A stretch of 27,672 nucleotides of DNA from Chloroflexota bacterium (GTDB lineage Bacteria > Chloroflexota > Limnocylindria > P2-11E). A program made the translations under genes and the position numbers. Of this stretch, positions 15,138-23,174 are shown piece after piece (position 1 is the first letter of the stretch; each line of letters starts with the position of its first letter). Location of the stretch: assembly GCA_005883775.1 (NCBI GenBank), contig VBEU01000068.1, positions 1 through 27,672 of the forward strand, in the 5' to 3' direction. The notes below the pieces were generated by a model. The model was not told the DNA's origin. It made no database searches and worked only from the letters and a program-made list of their open reading frames with translations.

Positions 15138-16006
15138 GCGGCGGCCTCGACGATCTCCGGGAGTGGGTCGGTCGTCGTCGGGTCGAACCAGCGGATCGCA
15201 GCGTCGCGGCGGAACCAGGTCATCTGGCGTCGAGAGTAGGCGCGCACATCGCGGGCGGTGCGGGCGATCGCGGTCTCCAGATCGATCTCGCCCCGTAAGA
15301 GCGCCGCCCAGTGCACGTATCCGTGCGCGCTCATGCTCGGCAGGCGCGGATCGATGCCACGCGCCACGAGACTGCGTGCCTCGTCCAGCACGCCCTGCGC
15401 GACCATGTCGCGAACGCGCCGCTCGATCGCCGCGACGAGGACCTCGCGCGGCGGGCGGAGGCCGATGCGGAGCGCCGCCAGCGGTGCCCCGCGGACGCGC
15501 GGTACCGGACCGCCCGCGATGGTGGCGACCTCGAGGTAACGAACGAGTCGCCGCCGGTTACGCGGATCCACACGCGATGCGGCGTTCGGGTCCATCGCGC
15601 GTAGCCGCTCGTGCAGCGTCGCGGGATCCTCTGACTCAATTCGTGCGCGGACCTCCGGATCGTGCGGCAGCGAGGCGAGTTCGAGCCCATCGAGGAGCGC
15701 CCGGACGTAAAGACCCGTCCCGCCGACGACGAGGGCCACACGCCCGCGCGCGCGGATCCCCGCAAGTACGGCGCGGCCGTCCCGCTGGTAGCGAAGGACG
15801 TCGTAACGCTCGCCCGGATCGACGATGTCGACGAGGTGATGGGGAATGCGAGCGCGCTCCTCGATCGTCGGCTTCGCCGTTCCGATGTCCATCCCGCGAT
15901 AGACCTGACGAGAATCGGCTGAAACGATCTCGCCGCCCATTCGCTCCGCGACGCGCATCGCGAGCGCGCTTTTACCCGAGGCGGTCGGGCCGACGATGGC
16001 GATCAC
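15134..16006 (-). CDS. miaA: tRNA dimethylallyltransferase MiaA
   Basis: Transfers the dimethylallyl group to N6 of A37 in tRNAs reading UNN codons. It has 290 residues from GTG 16006. Conserved elements are the P-loop IVGPTASGKS (residues 4-13), VSADSRQVYRGMDIGTAKP, PHHLVDIVDPGE, VVGGTGLYVRALLDG, the basic RRLVRYLEV segment, and the C-terminal SRRQMTWFRRD motif. I chose GTG 16006 because MiaA homology begins there, and the codon overlaps the upstream stop as GTGA. The longer open frame to 16132 lies inside the DUF4129 gene. The downstream dapF overlaps by four bases. Confidence 0.96.
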   Translation of the reverse strand: MIAIVGPTASGKSALAMRVAERMGGEIVSADSRQVYRGMDIGTAKPTIEERARIPHHLVDIVDPGERYDVLRYQRDGRAVLAGIRARGRVALVVGGTGLYVRALLDGLELASLPHDPEVRARIESEDPATLHERLRAMDPNAASRVDPRNRRRLVRYLEVATIAGGPVPRVRGAPLAALRIGLRPPREVLVAAIERRVRDMVAQGVLDEARSLVARGIDPRLPSMSAHGYVHWAALLRGEIDLETAIARTARDVRAYSRRQMTWFRRDAAIRWFDPTTTDPLPEIVEAAA

Positions 16007-17355
16007 GTCCGTACCGCCGCCTCCATCGCGCGGAGCGCGTCGCGAGCTCGCGCGATCGTGGCCTGGTCCGGCGCGAGCTCGCCGTAGCGAAGATCCTCGA
16101 AAGCCGCGACGATCGGCGACGCCGCGGCCCATCGCGGATCAGCGCCCGCGATGCGCATCTGGTGCTCCGACGGCGTTTCGGCGGCGGCACGCCAGCCCTG
16201 ACCCGCGTGATCGGCGAGCGCGAGCAGGCGCCAGTAGATGAGCCGGACGGCGGCCGCGGGCGTTCCGTCATCGCGCGGCGCGCGGCGGCGGGCGGAGCCT
16301 CGAGGGAAGAGCGAACGGAGCGTTGCCCCGAGCGTGAGACCCGACGCAGCCGCGCGTTCGAGCTCCGCGCCATCGGGAAGCGTAAGGCGTCGTTCTCGTA
16401 CCGCGCGCTCGAAAAGCACGACGGCCACGAGCAGGACGACGATCACGACGACGATCTCCAGACCGCCGACGACGAGCGGTCGCGTCCGTTCGATGTTGCG
16501 GAGCATCGCCACGTCGTCGCTCGGGGCACCCTGACTGGGTAACGAGAAAGGATTCCACCGCCGCAGAAGGGGTTCGAGGAGCGCGTAGACGAGCGCCGCG
16601 AGATAGCCGATCGGCAGCAGGAGCGTGAAGACGATCTCGTCGAACGTGGGCGCGAGCGCTTCCCCAAGATCGCGAAGGAGTTGATCGACCGCGGGCGCCG
16701 CCAGCGCGGCGAGGAGCGCCCCAATACCGAGGGCGAAGACGACCGAGTTCGCCGACGAGAGACGGGCCGGCCCCGAGGTGCCGGTCGTCAGGGAGAGCTC
16801 CTCGGCGGAGCGCGCGACCGAGAGCGCTACCGCCGACGCCGCGATGAAGATGAGCGCGAGCGGAACGAGCGGCGTGCTGTCGACACGAGCGGGGCCGACG
16901 GAGACGATGGCGAGCGCCAGCGCCCCGAAGGGCACGGCGTTCCGCGCGTCGCTCCACCGCACCGCACCGCGCGCCAGCGACACGACTCGCCAGAGATAGA
17001 TCTCCGAGACGATGACGAACGTGATGGTGCGCCCGCCCCACGACACGACGTCGAGCGGATGGGTCGGCAGCAACACGGCCACGAGCAGCCCGACGCCAAG
17101 GGTCGTTCCCACGATCGCCGTCCCGCGGCCCTCTGATCCCGTCTCGCGCAGCGCGGCGACGAGCACGAGGGTTGCGCCGATCAGCGCGAACGTCGTCGGC
17201 GTCAAGGCGAGCGGCTCGAGGCCGCCCGGCATGTGCACGAGGGCGAGGAGGCACGCGAACGCGATCGCCTCCATCACCGCGCGCGCCACGAGGAGCGCCG
17301 CGAAGGCGCGCGAGCTAGACCGCCGCACTGCGCTCCCGCGGGGTGAGGAGGTCAT
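16003..17355 (-). CDS. Multi-TM protein with C-terminal DUF4129 domain
   Basis: A 450-residue membrane protein. An N-terminal block of about six helices (AFACLLALVHM, FALIGATLVLVAAL, GVGLLVAVLL, FVIVSEIYLWRVV, LVPLALIFIAASAVAL) is followed by VVFALGIGALLAALAAP, LLLPIGYLAALVYALLEPLL and the isolated helix VVIVVLLVAVVLF. The cytoplasmic or external C-terminus has VRLIYWRLLALADHAGQGWR, ETPSEHQ and FEDLRYGE, the DUF4129 pattern. DUF4129 usually sits at the end of transglutaminase-like TgpA proteins in MoxR-DUF58 loci, but no transglutaminase Cys-His-Asp core is visible here. Start ATG 17355 overlaps the DUF58 gene by 41 bases. A membrane-stress or envelope chaperone role is inference from locus type. 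Confidence 0.85.
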   Translation of the reverse strand: MTSSPRGSAVRRSSSRAFAALLVARAVMEAIAFACLLALVHMPGGLEPLALTPTTFALIGATLVLVAALRETGSEGRGTAIVGTTLGVGLLVAVLLPTHPLDVVSWGGRTITFVIVSEIYLWRVVSLARGAVRWSDARNAVPFGALALAIVSVGPARVDSTPLVPLALIFIAASAVALSVARSAEELSLTTGTSGPARLSSANSVVFALGIGALLAALAAPAVDQLLRDLGEALAPTFDEIVFTLLLPIGYLAALVYALLEPLLRRWNPFSLPSQGAPSDDVAMLRNIERTRPLVVGGLEIVVVIVVLLVAVVLFERAVRERRLTLPDGAELERAAASGLTLGATLRSLFPRGSARRRAPRDDGTPAAAVRLIYWRLLALADHAGQGWRAAAETPSEHQMRIAGADPRWAAASPIVAAFEDLRYGELAPDQATIARARDALRAMEAAVRT

Positions 17356-18462
17356 GTGACACGCCCTGGACCACAAGATGCGCGGCGAGGGCCGCGGGTA
17401 TCTCGTCCACGGACACGATGAGGACGCGGTGGTGCGCGCGACGAAGCGCGACGGCCGCGTTCGCGAGCCCCGAGCCGAGCCGAGGCGTGACGATGATGAG
17501 CGTCGCGCCCCACGGAAGACGGCCGCGCTCGCGGAGGAAGACGGTCTCGGGCGCTCCGACTGCGTAGGGGCCCAGGCGCGCGAGGATCTCGAGGCTGCGG
17601 GTGAGCGACCGCGGTCCGCGTCCGCCAGACGTATGAGCTCGGCCGCCGCGGAGACAACGAGCTCGGCGGCCTCGGGATCGGCCTGGATCCAGTACTGCTC
17701 GTATGACGCGACGTTGACGAGGAAGATCGAGTCGAGGCTGGTCGCCGGTTCGTAGAGCTTCGTCTGCAGCTCGCGAAGGCGGGCCGAGGCCTTCCAGTGG
17801 ATCTCCTTGCGCGCGTCGCCGCGGCGATGGGGCCGGACTCCGCGAAAGCGGAGGGGATCGGGTACCAGCCCGCGACGCGTGGCCGTCTCGGCGAGGGGTC
17901 GCAGCGAGGCAAGCGCGCGATCGCGGACAGCGAGCGGCGCAGGGTAGGCCGTGACCTCGGGAGCGAGTGCCACGGTCCGTTCGCTCTGGGTGAAGCCGAG
18001 CCAGTCGCCGGCACGCAGGCGCAGGGGCCCGATCGCATAGGCGCCGCGGGCCGGGACGCGGACGGGCAGGCGCACGAGGACGCGTTCCCGCCCGCGCATT
18101 GGAAACCCAAAATCGATCCAGCCACGTGGACTCCCGGGCGCCGGCCTGGGAGGCTCGACCCCTTCGGCGAGGAAGAGACGCGCGTCCAGCCACGGCAACG
18201 GCAGTGGCTTGCGGTTCACGATCTCGACGGTCGCGATCGGAAGCTCGCCGGCGATGATCCGATCCGGGGTGAGCGTGACACGCGCGTCCACCGCCGCCAG
18301 CGCGAGGCGACCGGTGATCTCGACGACGAGCCACGTGATCAGAGCGCCAACGGCAAGCACGATGACCGCCGGCGCACGGCTGATGGCCGCCGCGCCGAGG
18401 AAGAGCAAGACGATCTGCCAGGGGAAGTGTCCGGTCCGCAGGTCGAGCGGATGAGTCTCCAT
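17315..18462 (-). CDS. DUF58 domain protein, frame change near 17605
   Basis: DUF58 (von Willebrand A-like) protein that normally partners a MoxR ATPase. From ATG 18462 there are two N-terminal helices (IVLLFLGAAAISRAPAVIVL, GALITWLVVEI). A beta-rich domain follows (VRVPARGAYAIGPLRLRAGDW), then the family signature FRGVRPHRRGDARKEIHW with KASARLREL. After LIRLADADRGR the homology continues in another frame (RSLTRSLEILARLGPYAVG, ATLIIVTPRLG, LIVSVDEIPAALAAHL), ending at TAG 17315. One base is therefore probably wrong near 17600-17615. Read literally, the first frame would fuse DUF58 to the DUF4129 gene as one 819-residue product, which is almost certainly an artefact. It starts four bases after the MoxR stop. 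Confidence 0.88.
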
Positions 18463-18466
18463 CGGT

Positions 18467-19432
18467 TCAGCCGGCCGTCGCGGCGACGTCCTCCGCCGGT
18501 ACCGGTGTGCGCGCGAGGACCTCGGCGATGATCACGGTGGTCGTGCGTCCACGCATCTGGGCATCCGCGTTGAGGAAGAGCCGGTGACGCAGGACCGCGA
18601 CCGCCTGCGCCTTCACGTCGTCGGGAAGAACGTAGGCGCGACCGCGAATGGCGGCATGCGCCTGTGCGGCCCGATAGAGCGCGAGAGCGGCTCGAGGACT
18701 CGCACCCAGGTCGACGCCGTCGATGCGCCGGGTCCCGCGCACGATCTCGACCGCGTAGCGCCGGACCGCGTCGCCGACGCGCACCCCGTGGACCTCGTCG
18801 CGCAGCTCGGCGATCTCGGCGGGATTGAGGATCGGCCGGAGCGTCTCGGCGCGGACGTTCGCCGGCCCGTGGATCCTCAAAATCGTGTCCTCATCATCGG
18901 CGTCGGGGTAGCCGAGATTCAAAAGAAAGAGGAACCGGTCGAGCTGCGCCTCCGGCAACGGAAAGGTGCCTTCGAGCTCGACCGGGTTCTGGGTCGCGAT
19001 GACCAGGAACGGGTCAGGCAGCGTGTGCGTGGCCTCGTCGACGGTGACCTGGCGCTCCTGCATCGCCTCGAGCAGCGCCGACTGCGCCCGCGGAGTGGCG
19101 CGGTTGATCTCGTCGACGAGCACCACGTTCGCTGAGAGCGGACCGGGCCGGTACTCGAACGCACCGGCGCGCTGGTCGTAGATCGAAACGCCGGTGATGT
19201 CGCTCGGCACCAGATCGGGCGTGCACTGGATGCGCCGGAAGGTGAGGTCGAGCGACCGCGCGACCGCTCGCGCGAGGGTGGTCTTTCCCACGCCGGGCAC
19301 GTCGTCGAGCAGGACGTGGCCTTCCACCAGAAGGGCGCCGAGGAGCTGCTCCGTGACCTCGCGCTTCCCGACAACGACCGCGCCGACGTGCTCGACGAGG
19401 CGCTCTGCGGCGCCCCGAACGGTGAGACTCAC
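18467..19432 (-). CDS. MoxR-family AAA+ ATPase
   Basis: Chaperone-like AAA+ ATPase that usually acts with a DUF58/VWA partner, probably in assembling or activating envelope complexes. It has 321 residues from GTG 19432. Walker A PGVGKTT lies at 46-52, Walker B VVLVDEINRA at 103-112, the sensor-1 ATQNPVELEG near 145, PEAQLDRFLF just after it, and the C-terminal lid signature GASPRAALALYRAAQA. These are canonical MoxR features. It sits seven bases after the duplicated 8-TM gene and four bases before DUF58, so it is clearly in one operon with them. Confidence 0.95.
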   Translation of the reverse strand: MSLTVRGAAERLVEHVGAVVVGKREVTEQLLGALLVEGHVLLDDVPGVGKTTLARAVARSLDLTFRRIQCTPDLVPSDITGVSIYDQRAGAFEYRPGPLSANVVLVDEINRATPRAQSALLEAMQERQVTVDEATHTLPDPFLVIATQNPVELEGTFPLPEAQLDRFLFLLNLGYPDADDEDTILRIHGPANVRAETLRPILNPAEIAELRDEVHGVRVGDAVRRYAVEIVRGTRRIDGVDLGASPRAALALYRAAQAHAAIRGRAYVLPDDVKAQAVAVLRHRLFLNADAQMRGRTTTVIIAEVLARTPVPAEDVAATAG

Positions 19433-19439
19433 GCGAGAA

Positions 19440-20318
19440 CTATGCGGCCTCCAGTTTCGGGACGGAGGCTCGGCGCGATGCGGGCCCGCCGCGAATGACG
19501 CTCGCGGTCACGAGCGCGACCGCGAGGCTGACGAAGGCACCCACCGCGTGCAACGCGAGCACGATCGGATCCTGCTCGCGCATCGAGAACGGCGTGAAGG
19601 ACCGCTCGATAAAGAGGATGAGCGAGATGCCGATCAGCGCGCGCAGCGCGACCTTCCCGCCGTGCATGGCACGCGCCGCGACCGCGAGGGCGACCGCCGC
19701 GAAGACATAGACGATCCAACCCGAGCCGTCGCTGGACGTGGTCCAAGCCTTCCCGCCCGGCACGTAGCCCTCGTAGATGCCGTCCGCGACAAGCGCGAGC
19801 GCCAGAGCGACCGTCACCCCGCCGATGAGCCACGCGTTCCGCCTGGCGACGGCGCTCCGGCGACCCCTCGCTTCCGTGTCATGTTCGGGTTTCGCGGTGG
19901 CCGGGCTCGAGCCCTCCAATGAGAAGAGCGTGTCGACATCCGGTGCCGCATTTCCGAGGCGCCAGACACGAAGTGCCGTGACGAGGATGAGCAGCTCAAC
20001 GCCGGCGGTCGCGAAATGCGTGATGACCGACTCGACCGGCTTCGGTCCGAGCGCGAACGCGGTGACCGGACGCTCGATCAGGAAAAAGACCGAAAGGCCG
20101 ATGCGCGACTGAAGGCTCCGCTCGCTTCCGCGCGCGACCATGATCGCCACGACCGTGTTGAGGATCGCGAACACGTAGGAAATCTCCGCGAGGTTGTCGT
20201 ACCTGCCGGTGAACCAGGCCGGGCCTCCTGGGTACACGCCATCGAAGAAACCGTCGACGACAAAGAGGACCGACGCCAGCAACATCAGGAGGACGACCGG
20301 ACGGAGCGCCCCTGCCAC
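19440..20318 (-). CDS. Internally duplicated 8-TM membrane protein of unknown function
   Basis: A 292-residue protein made of two similar four-helix halves joined by a charged linker (about 123-162, containing PEHDTEARGRR). Half 1 (5-122) carries DGFFDGVYPGGPAW at 22-35 and FFLIERPVTAF near 78-88. Half 2 (163-277) carries DGIYEGYVPGGKAW at 179-192 and LFIERSFTPF at 235-244. Both halves end with a hydrophobic helix before RG/RLG. Start GTG 20318 has AAGGGG upstream. The PGG.AW loop and IER motif could be functional sites, as they persist in both halves. It directly precedes the MoxR-DUF58-DUF4129 cassette. I recognise no family; a fused dimer of a four-helix unit is my reading. Confidence 0.85.
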   Translation of the reverse strand: MAGALRPVVLLMLLASVLFVVDGFFDGVYPGGPAWFTGRYDNLAEISYVFAILNTVVAIMVARGSERSLQSRIGLSVFFLIERPVTAFALGPKPVESVITHFATAGVELLILVTALRVWRLGNAAPDVDTLFSLEGSSPATAKPEHDTEARGRRSAVARRNAWLIGGVTVALALALVADGIYEGYVPGGKAWTTSSDGSGWIVYVFAAVALAVAARAMHGGKVALRALIGISLILFIERSFTPFSMREQDPIVLALHAVGAFVSLAVALVTASVIRGGPASRRASVPKLEAA

Positions 20319-20352
20319 CCGAGACCCCCTTCTTTCCCGCGGAATGTTATTC

Positions 20353-21195
20353 CTAGGCGCGGCCTCTACGCGATTCGAGACGCTCGATCGTCTCCGGCGG
20401 GACGAATACGCCGCCGAGGTCCGTACCGTGATCGCCGCGCCCGTGGAAGTCGCTGCCTCCGGTTGGGACGAGGTCGAGCGTGCGCGCGCGATCGAGACAG
20501 CGTGCCGTCATCTCGGGCGTGTGCTCGCCGTAGTAGGCCTCGATGCCCGCAAGCCCGACGGCAACCAGCTCCGGTAGCAGCTCGTCGAGTCCGAGCACGG
20601 TCCCGGGATGCGCGAGCGAGGGCACGCCGCCGTGCTCTCGCACGAGCGTCACGGCCTCGATGGGACTGAGCCCGACGCGCGCGACGTACGCGGGCGAGTC
20701 CTTCGCGAGAAGCGTGTCGAACGCCGCGTCGTAGCTTTTGACGTAGCCCTTCTCGAACAGCGCCTGCGCGAGATGGGGCCGCCCGAGCGCACCACCCTGC
20801 GCGATCTCGAGGACACGCACGAGGTCCACGGCATAGCCCAGCGCGTTCAGGTTTCCGACCATGAGCTCTATGCGACGTCCGCGGTTCTCGCGGAGCCAGC
20901 GGAGACGGTCCTCGAGCGCCGCATCCTGCGGATCGATGAAATAGCCGAGCACGTGCGCGTCGCCCCACTCGGATTCGGTGTTGAGCTCGGTCGCCGGGAT
21001 GATCCGGACACCGAGGCTCTCGCCGGTGGCGGTGGCCTCCGCGATCCCGGCGAGCGTGTCGTGATCGGAGAGCGCCTGGATCTTCACCCCGCGTGCCGCT
21101 GCGCGCTTCACCAGCTCGGCCGGCGAGAGCGCACCGTCGGAGCGGAGCGAGTGCGTGTGAAGGTCGATGGCGTAGCCCGCGGTTATGGCTGCCAC
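20353..21195 (-). CDS. PHP-domain phosphoesterase (TrpH/RNase AM-like)
   Basis: Metal-dependent phosphoesterase of the PHP superfamily, 280 residues. Metal ligands are visible in the expected order: DLHTHSLRSDG (His13, His15, Asp20), LSDHDT (Asp44, His45, Asp46), PATELNTE (Glu70), HVLGYF (His81), GRPHLAQAL, PSLAHPG and GGSDFHG near the C-terminus. This layout matches TrpH/YciV, whose E. coli member hydrolyses 3',5'-nucleoside bisphosphates and trims RNA 5' ends (RNase AM); a similar role is inferred. The start overlaps the ymdB stop by 13 bases. Its place beside ymdB and rny supports a part in RNA or nucleotide turnover. Confidence 0.9.
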   Translation of the reverse strand: MAAITAGYAIDLHTHSLRSDGALSPAELVKRAAARGVKIQALSDHDTLAGIAEATATGESLGVRIIPATELNTESEWGDAHVLGYFIDPQDAALEDRLRWLRENRGRRIELMVGNLNALGYAVDLVRVLEIAQGGALGRPHLAQALFEKGYVKSYDAAFDTLLAKDSPAYVARVGLSPIEAVTLVREHGGVPSLAHPGTVLGLDELLPELVAVGLAGIEAYYGEHTPEMTARCLDRARTLDLVPTGGSDFHGRGDHGTDLGGVFVPPETIERLESRRGRA

Positions 21196-21956
21196 TCGCG
21201 GTCGAGGCGCTCGATCGCGAGGGCGCGCCCGGACGCATCGTCGATGTCGACGACCACACTGTTGAACTGCACGACCCCCGACGCCACCTCGAAGCGACGC
21301 GGAAGGTGGTCGAGGAAACGCGACACGATGATCGACGGCTCGATCCCGAGGACCGAGTCACGCGGCCCGACCATCCCGGTATCGGCGAGGAGCGCCGTGC
21401 CTTGCGGAAGGATCCGCCCATCCGCCGTTGGCACATGCGTGTGGCTGCCGAGCACGGCCGAGAACCGCCCATCGAGGTGCCACCCCATCGCGAGCTTCTC
21501 GCTCGTCGCCTCGGCGTGCCAGTCGAGGATGCGGATCCTCGGCGCGCGCTCGCCGAGCTCCGCTAGGAGCGCGTCGACCGCACGGAACGGGTCGTCCTGC
21601 TCGGCCATGAAGACGCGCCCGAGCGCATTGACGACGAGCACACCGTCCTGGATGACCCAGCCTTTACCGGGATTCCCCGGGGGCAGGTTCAGCGGCCGGA
21701 TGCAGAACTCGAGCGCGTCGATCTCTTTGAGAAAGGCGCGCTGGTCCCAGACATGGTTTCCGTTGGTGATGACGTCGGCGCCCGCACCGTGGATCTCGCG
21801 TGCGATCTCACCCGTGAGGCCCGCACCGCCGGCGGCGTTCTCACCATTCAGGATCACGAGATCGACGTTTCGTTCGCGCCTGATCGCGGGGAGCAGTGCG
21901 GCAACGGCTTGGCGGCCGGGCTTTCCGACAACGTCGCCGACGAAGAGGACCTTCAC
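21183..21956 (-). CDS. ymdB: YmdB-family metallophosphoesterase (2',3'-cyclic nucleotide phosphodiesterase)
   Basis: Dinuclear-metal phosphoesterase of the TIGR00282/YmdB family; the Bacillus enzyme hydrolyses 2',3'-cAMP, a product of RNA breakdown. It has 257 residues from ATG 21956. Ligands are Asp8 in FVGDVVGKPGR, Glu39 and Asn40 in NGENAAGG, Asn67 and His68 in TNGNHVWD, His147 in DWHAEATSEK, and His172 and His174 in GSHTHVPTAD. DTGMVGPRDSVLG is also characteristic. It starts seven bases after the lipoprotein gene. The rny-ymdB association is conserved in many bacteria, but here a lipoprotein gene lies between them. Confidence 0.95.
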   Translation of the reverse strand: MKVLFVGDVVGKPGRQAVAALLPAIRRERNVDLVILNGENAAGGAGLTGEIAREIHGAGADVITNGNHVWDQRAFLKEIDALEFCIRPLNLPPGNPGKGWVIQDGVLVVNALGRVFMAEQDDPFRAVDALLAELGERAPRIRILDWHAEATSEKLAMGWHLDGRFSAVLGSHTHVPTADGRILPQGTALLADTGMVGPRDSVLGIEPSIIVSRFLDHLPRRFEVASGVVQFNSVVVDIDDASGRALAIERLDREWQP

Positions 21957-21963
21957 ACCGAGG

Positions 21964-23113
21964 TCAGCAAGGGAGCGCGTTCAGCTGATCGACGGTCGCG
22001 TTGTAGGCGGCGACCTTCGCGTCGATGTCGTTCGCGAGGGCGTTGTACTGATCGACGAGTCCGATGTACGTGTTGTAGACGTCGGGCGGGAGCTGGCGCG
22101 ACGGGTATTGCGCGACGATCGCGTCGATCTTGGCTTTGACGACCGCCGCCTGGGCCTTCGCGGCGTCCACAGTTGCGCCCTGCGTCAAAAGACGCGCGCC
22201 GAGAACGTTCCGCTGCGTCACGCAGGGGTCGGCCGGCGGCGCGGGGATCTGGGTGAAGCCCATGGTCCGCAGCTCCCGCTCGGAGAACCGATTCGGGCAG
22301 CTCTCGAGGCCGCGGCCCACGAGGCATGTCACCGGGTGTGTCATGAGTCCGTACTGATCGACGCCCTGAAGGAGTCTCGTGAAGGGCGACGGCCACGGAG
22401 TTCTCCGCCGAGACCGTCCCGAACTCGTCCACCGCGTAGACGAGAACGCGCTGGCTTCCGTCGGCAGCGAGCAGGTGCACCGAGGTCCCCTTTCCGGGAA
22501 GGACGTAGACGACCAGATCGGCCGACGACGGCACCAGGGTGAGGGCGCCAAGTCCGCGCGTCGCGAGCTTCCACTCGTTCTGGAGGGTCGCGGTCATGCG
22601 CGCGATGTCGGCGTCGCGCGCCGGAACAAGGCTCGGGTCGAGACGTTGCGTCACGCCCGAAAGTCCGGCGATCGGGTCGACGGCCTCGACGCGCGTCGTG
22701 AAGCCCTTCGCGTCGAGACTCCTCGGCGTCACCGTGAATTCCGCCCAGCTGTCGGTCTTGCCGCGCTCGCCCGAGCACGACACCTCGTGACGTCCGTGAC
22801 CGGCTGGGATCAGCGGCGTCGGGTACGTCCACGCGACGATCCCGTTCAGATCGGCCTTCGCGCTCAGCGTTTTGGGCGGTCCGTCACCAACACTGCCGGG
22901 GTCGACCTTGATGGCGAGCTCGCAGCTATCGAGCGGCTGCGTCTTGATCTGAAAGGAACCGTACGTCGACGCGACCACAGCGATGGGTGAGGCCGACGGG
23001 CTGGGCGATGCGCCACCCAGGTCCCCGGTCGCTCCCGGGAACCGTTGCGTGCCGACCGGGGCGCACGCCGCGAACAGAAGCGTCACTGCGGCGACGAGCC
23101 GCGGCATTCTCAT
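21964..23113 (-). CDS. Lipoprotein of unknown function between rny and ymdB (frame change near 22378)
   Basis: An exported lipoprotein of about 383 residues. ATG 23113 gives MRMPRLVAAV, a hydrophobic stretch and FAAC with lipid-bearing Cys17. A Pro/Ser linker (SPSPSASP) is followed by a probable Ig-like domain (STYGSFQIKTQPLDSCELAI, IVAWTYPTP, GRHEVSCSGERGKT). Then comes an alpha/beta segment (QNEWKLATRGLGALTLVPSS, GSQRVLVYAVDEFG). After SVAVALHET the coding sense moves to another frame (LLQGVDQYGLMTHPVTC, CPNRFSERELRTMGF), ending in a helical region with VVKAKIDAIVAQY and TVDQLNALPC at TGA 21964. VALHE, with two later Cys pairs, could bind metal, but I cannot assign a peptidase family. Function unknown. 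Confidence 0.75.
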
Positions 23114-23174
23114 TGGCCACTCGATTGTGACGGTGCGCTCTAGGCGGGCGGGTTTCCGTGCTGGAGCGTTTCGG

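Noticed and set aside
14968..16542. Plus-strand open frame of 524 codons
   Set aside because: Covers miaA and the DUF4129 gene in antisense; an extremely Arg-rich artefact of GC-rich codons.
20608..22542. Plus-strand open frame of 644 codons
   Set aside because: Antisense to the PHP and ymdB genes and part of the lipoprotein gene, all of which are conserved; no domain in the antisense product.
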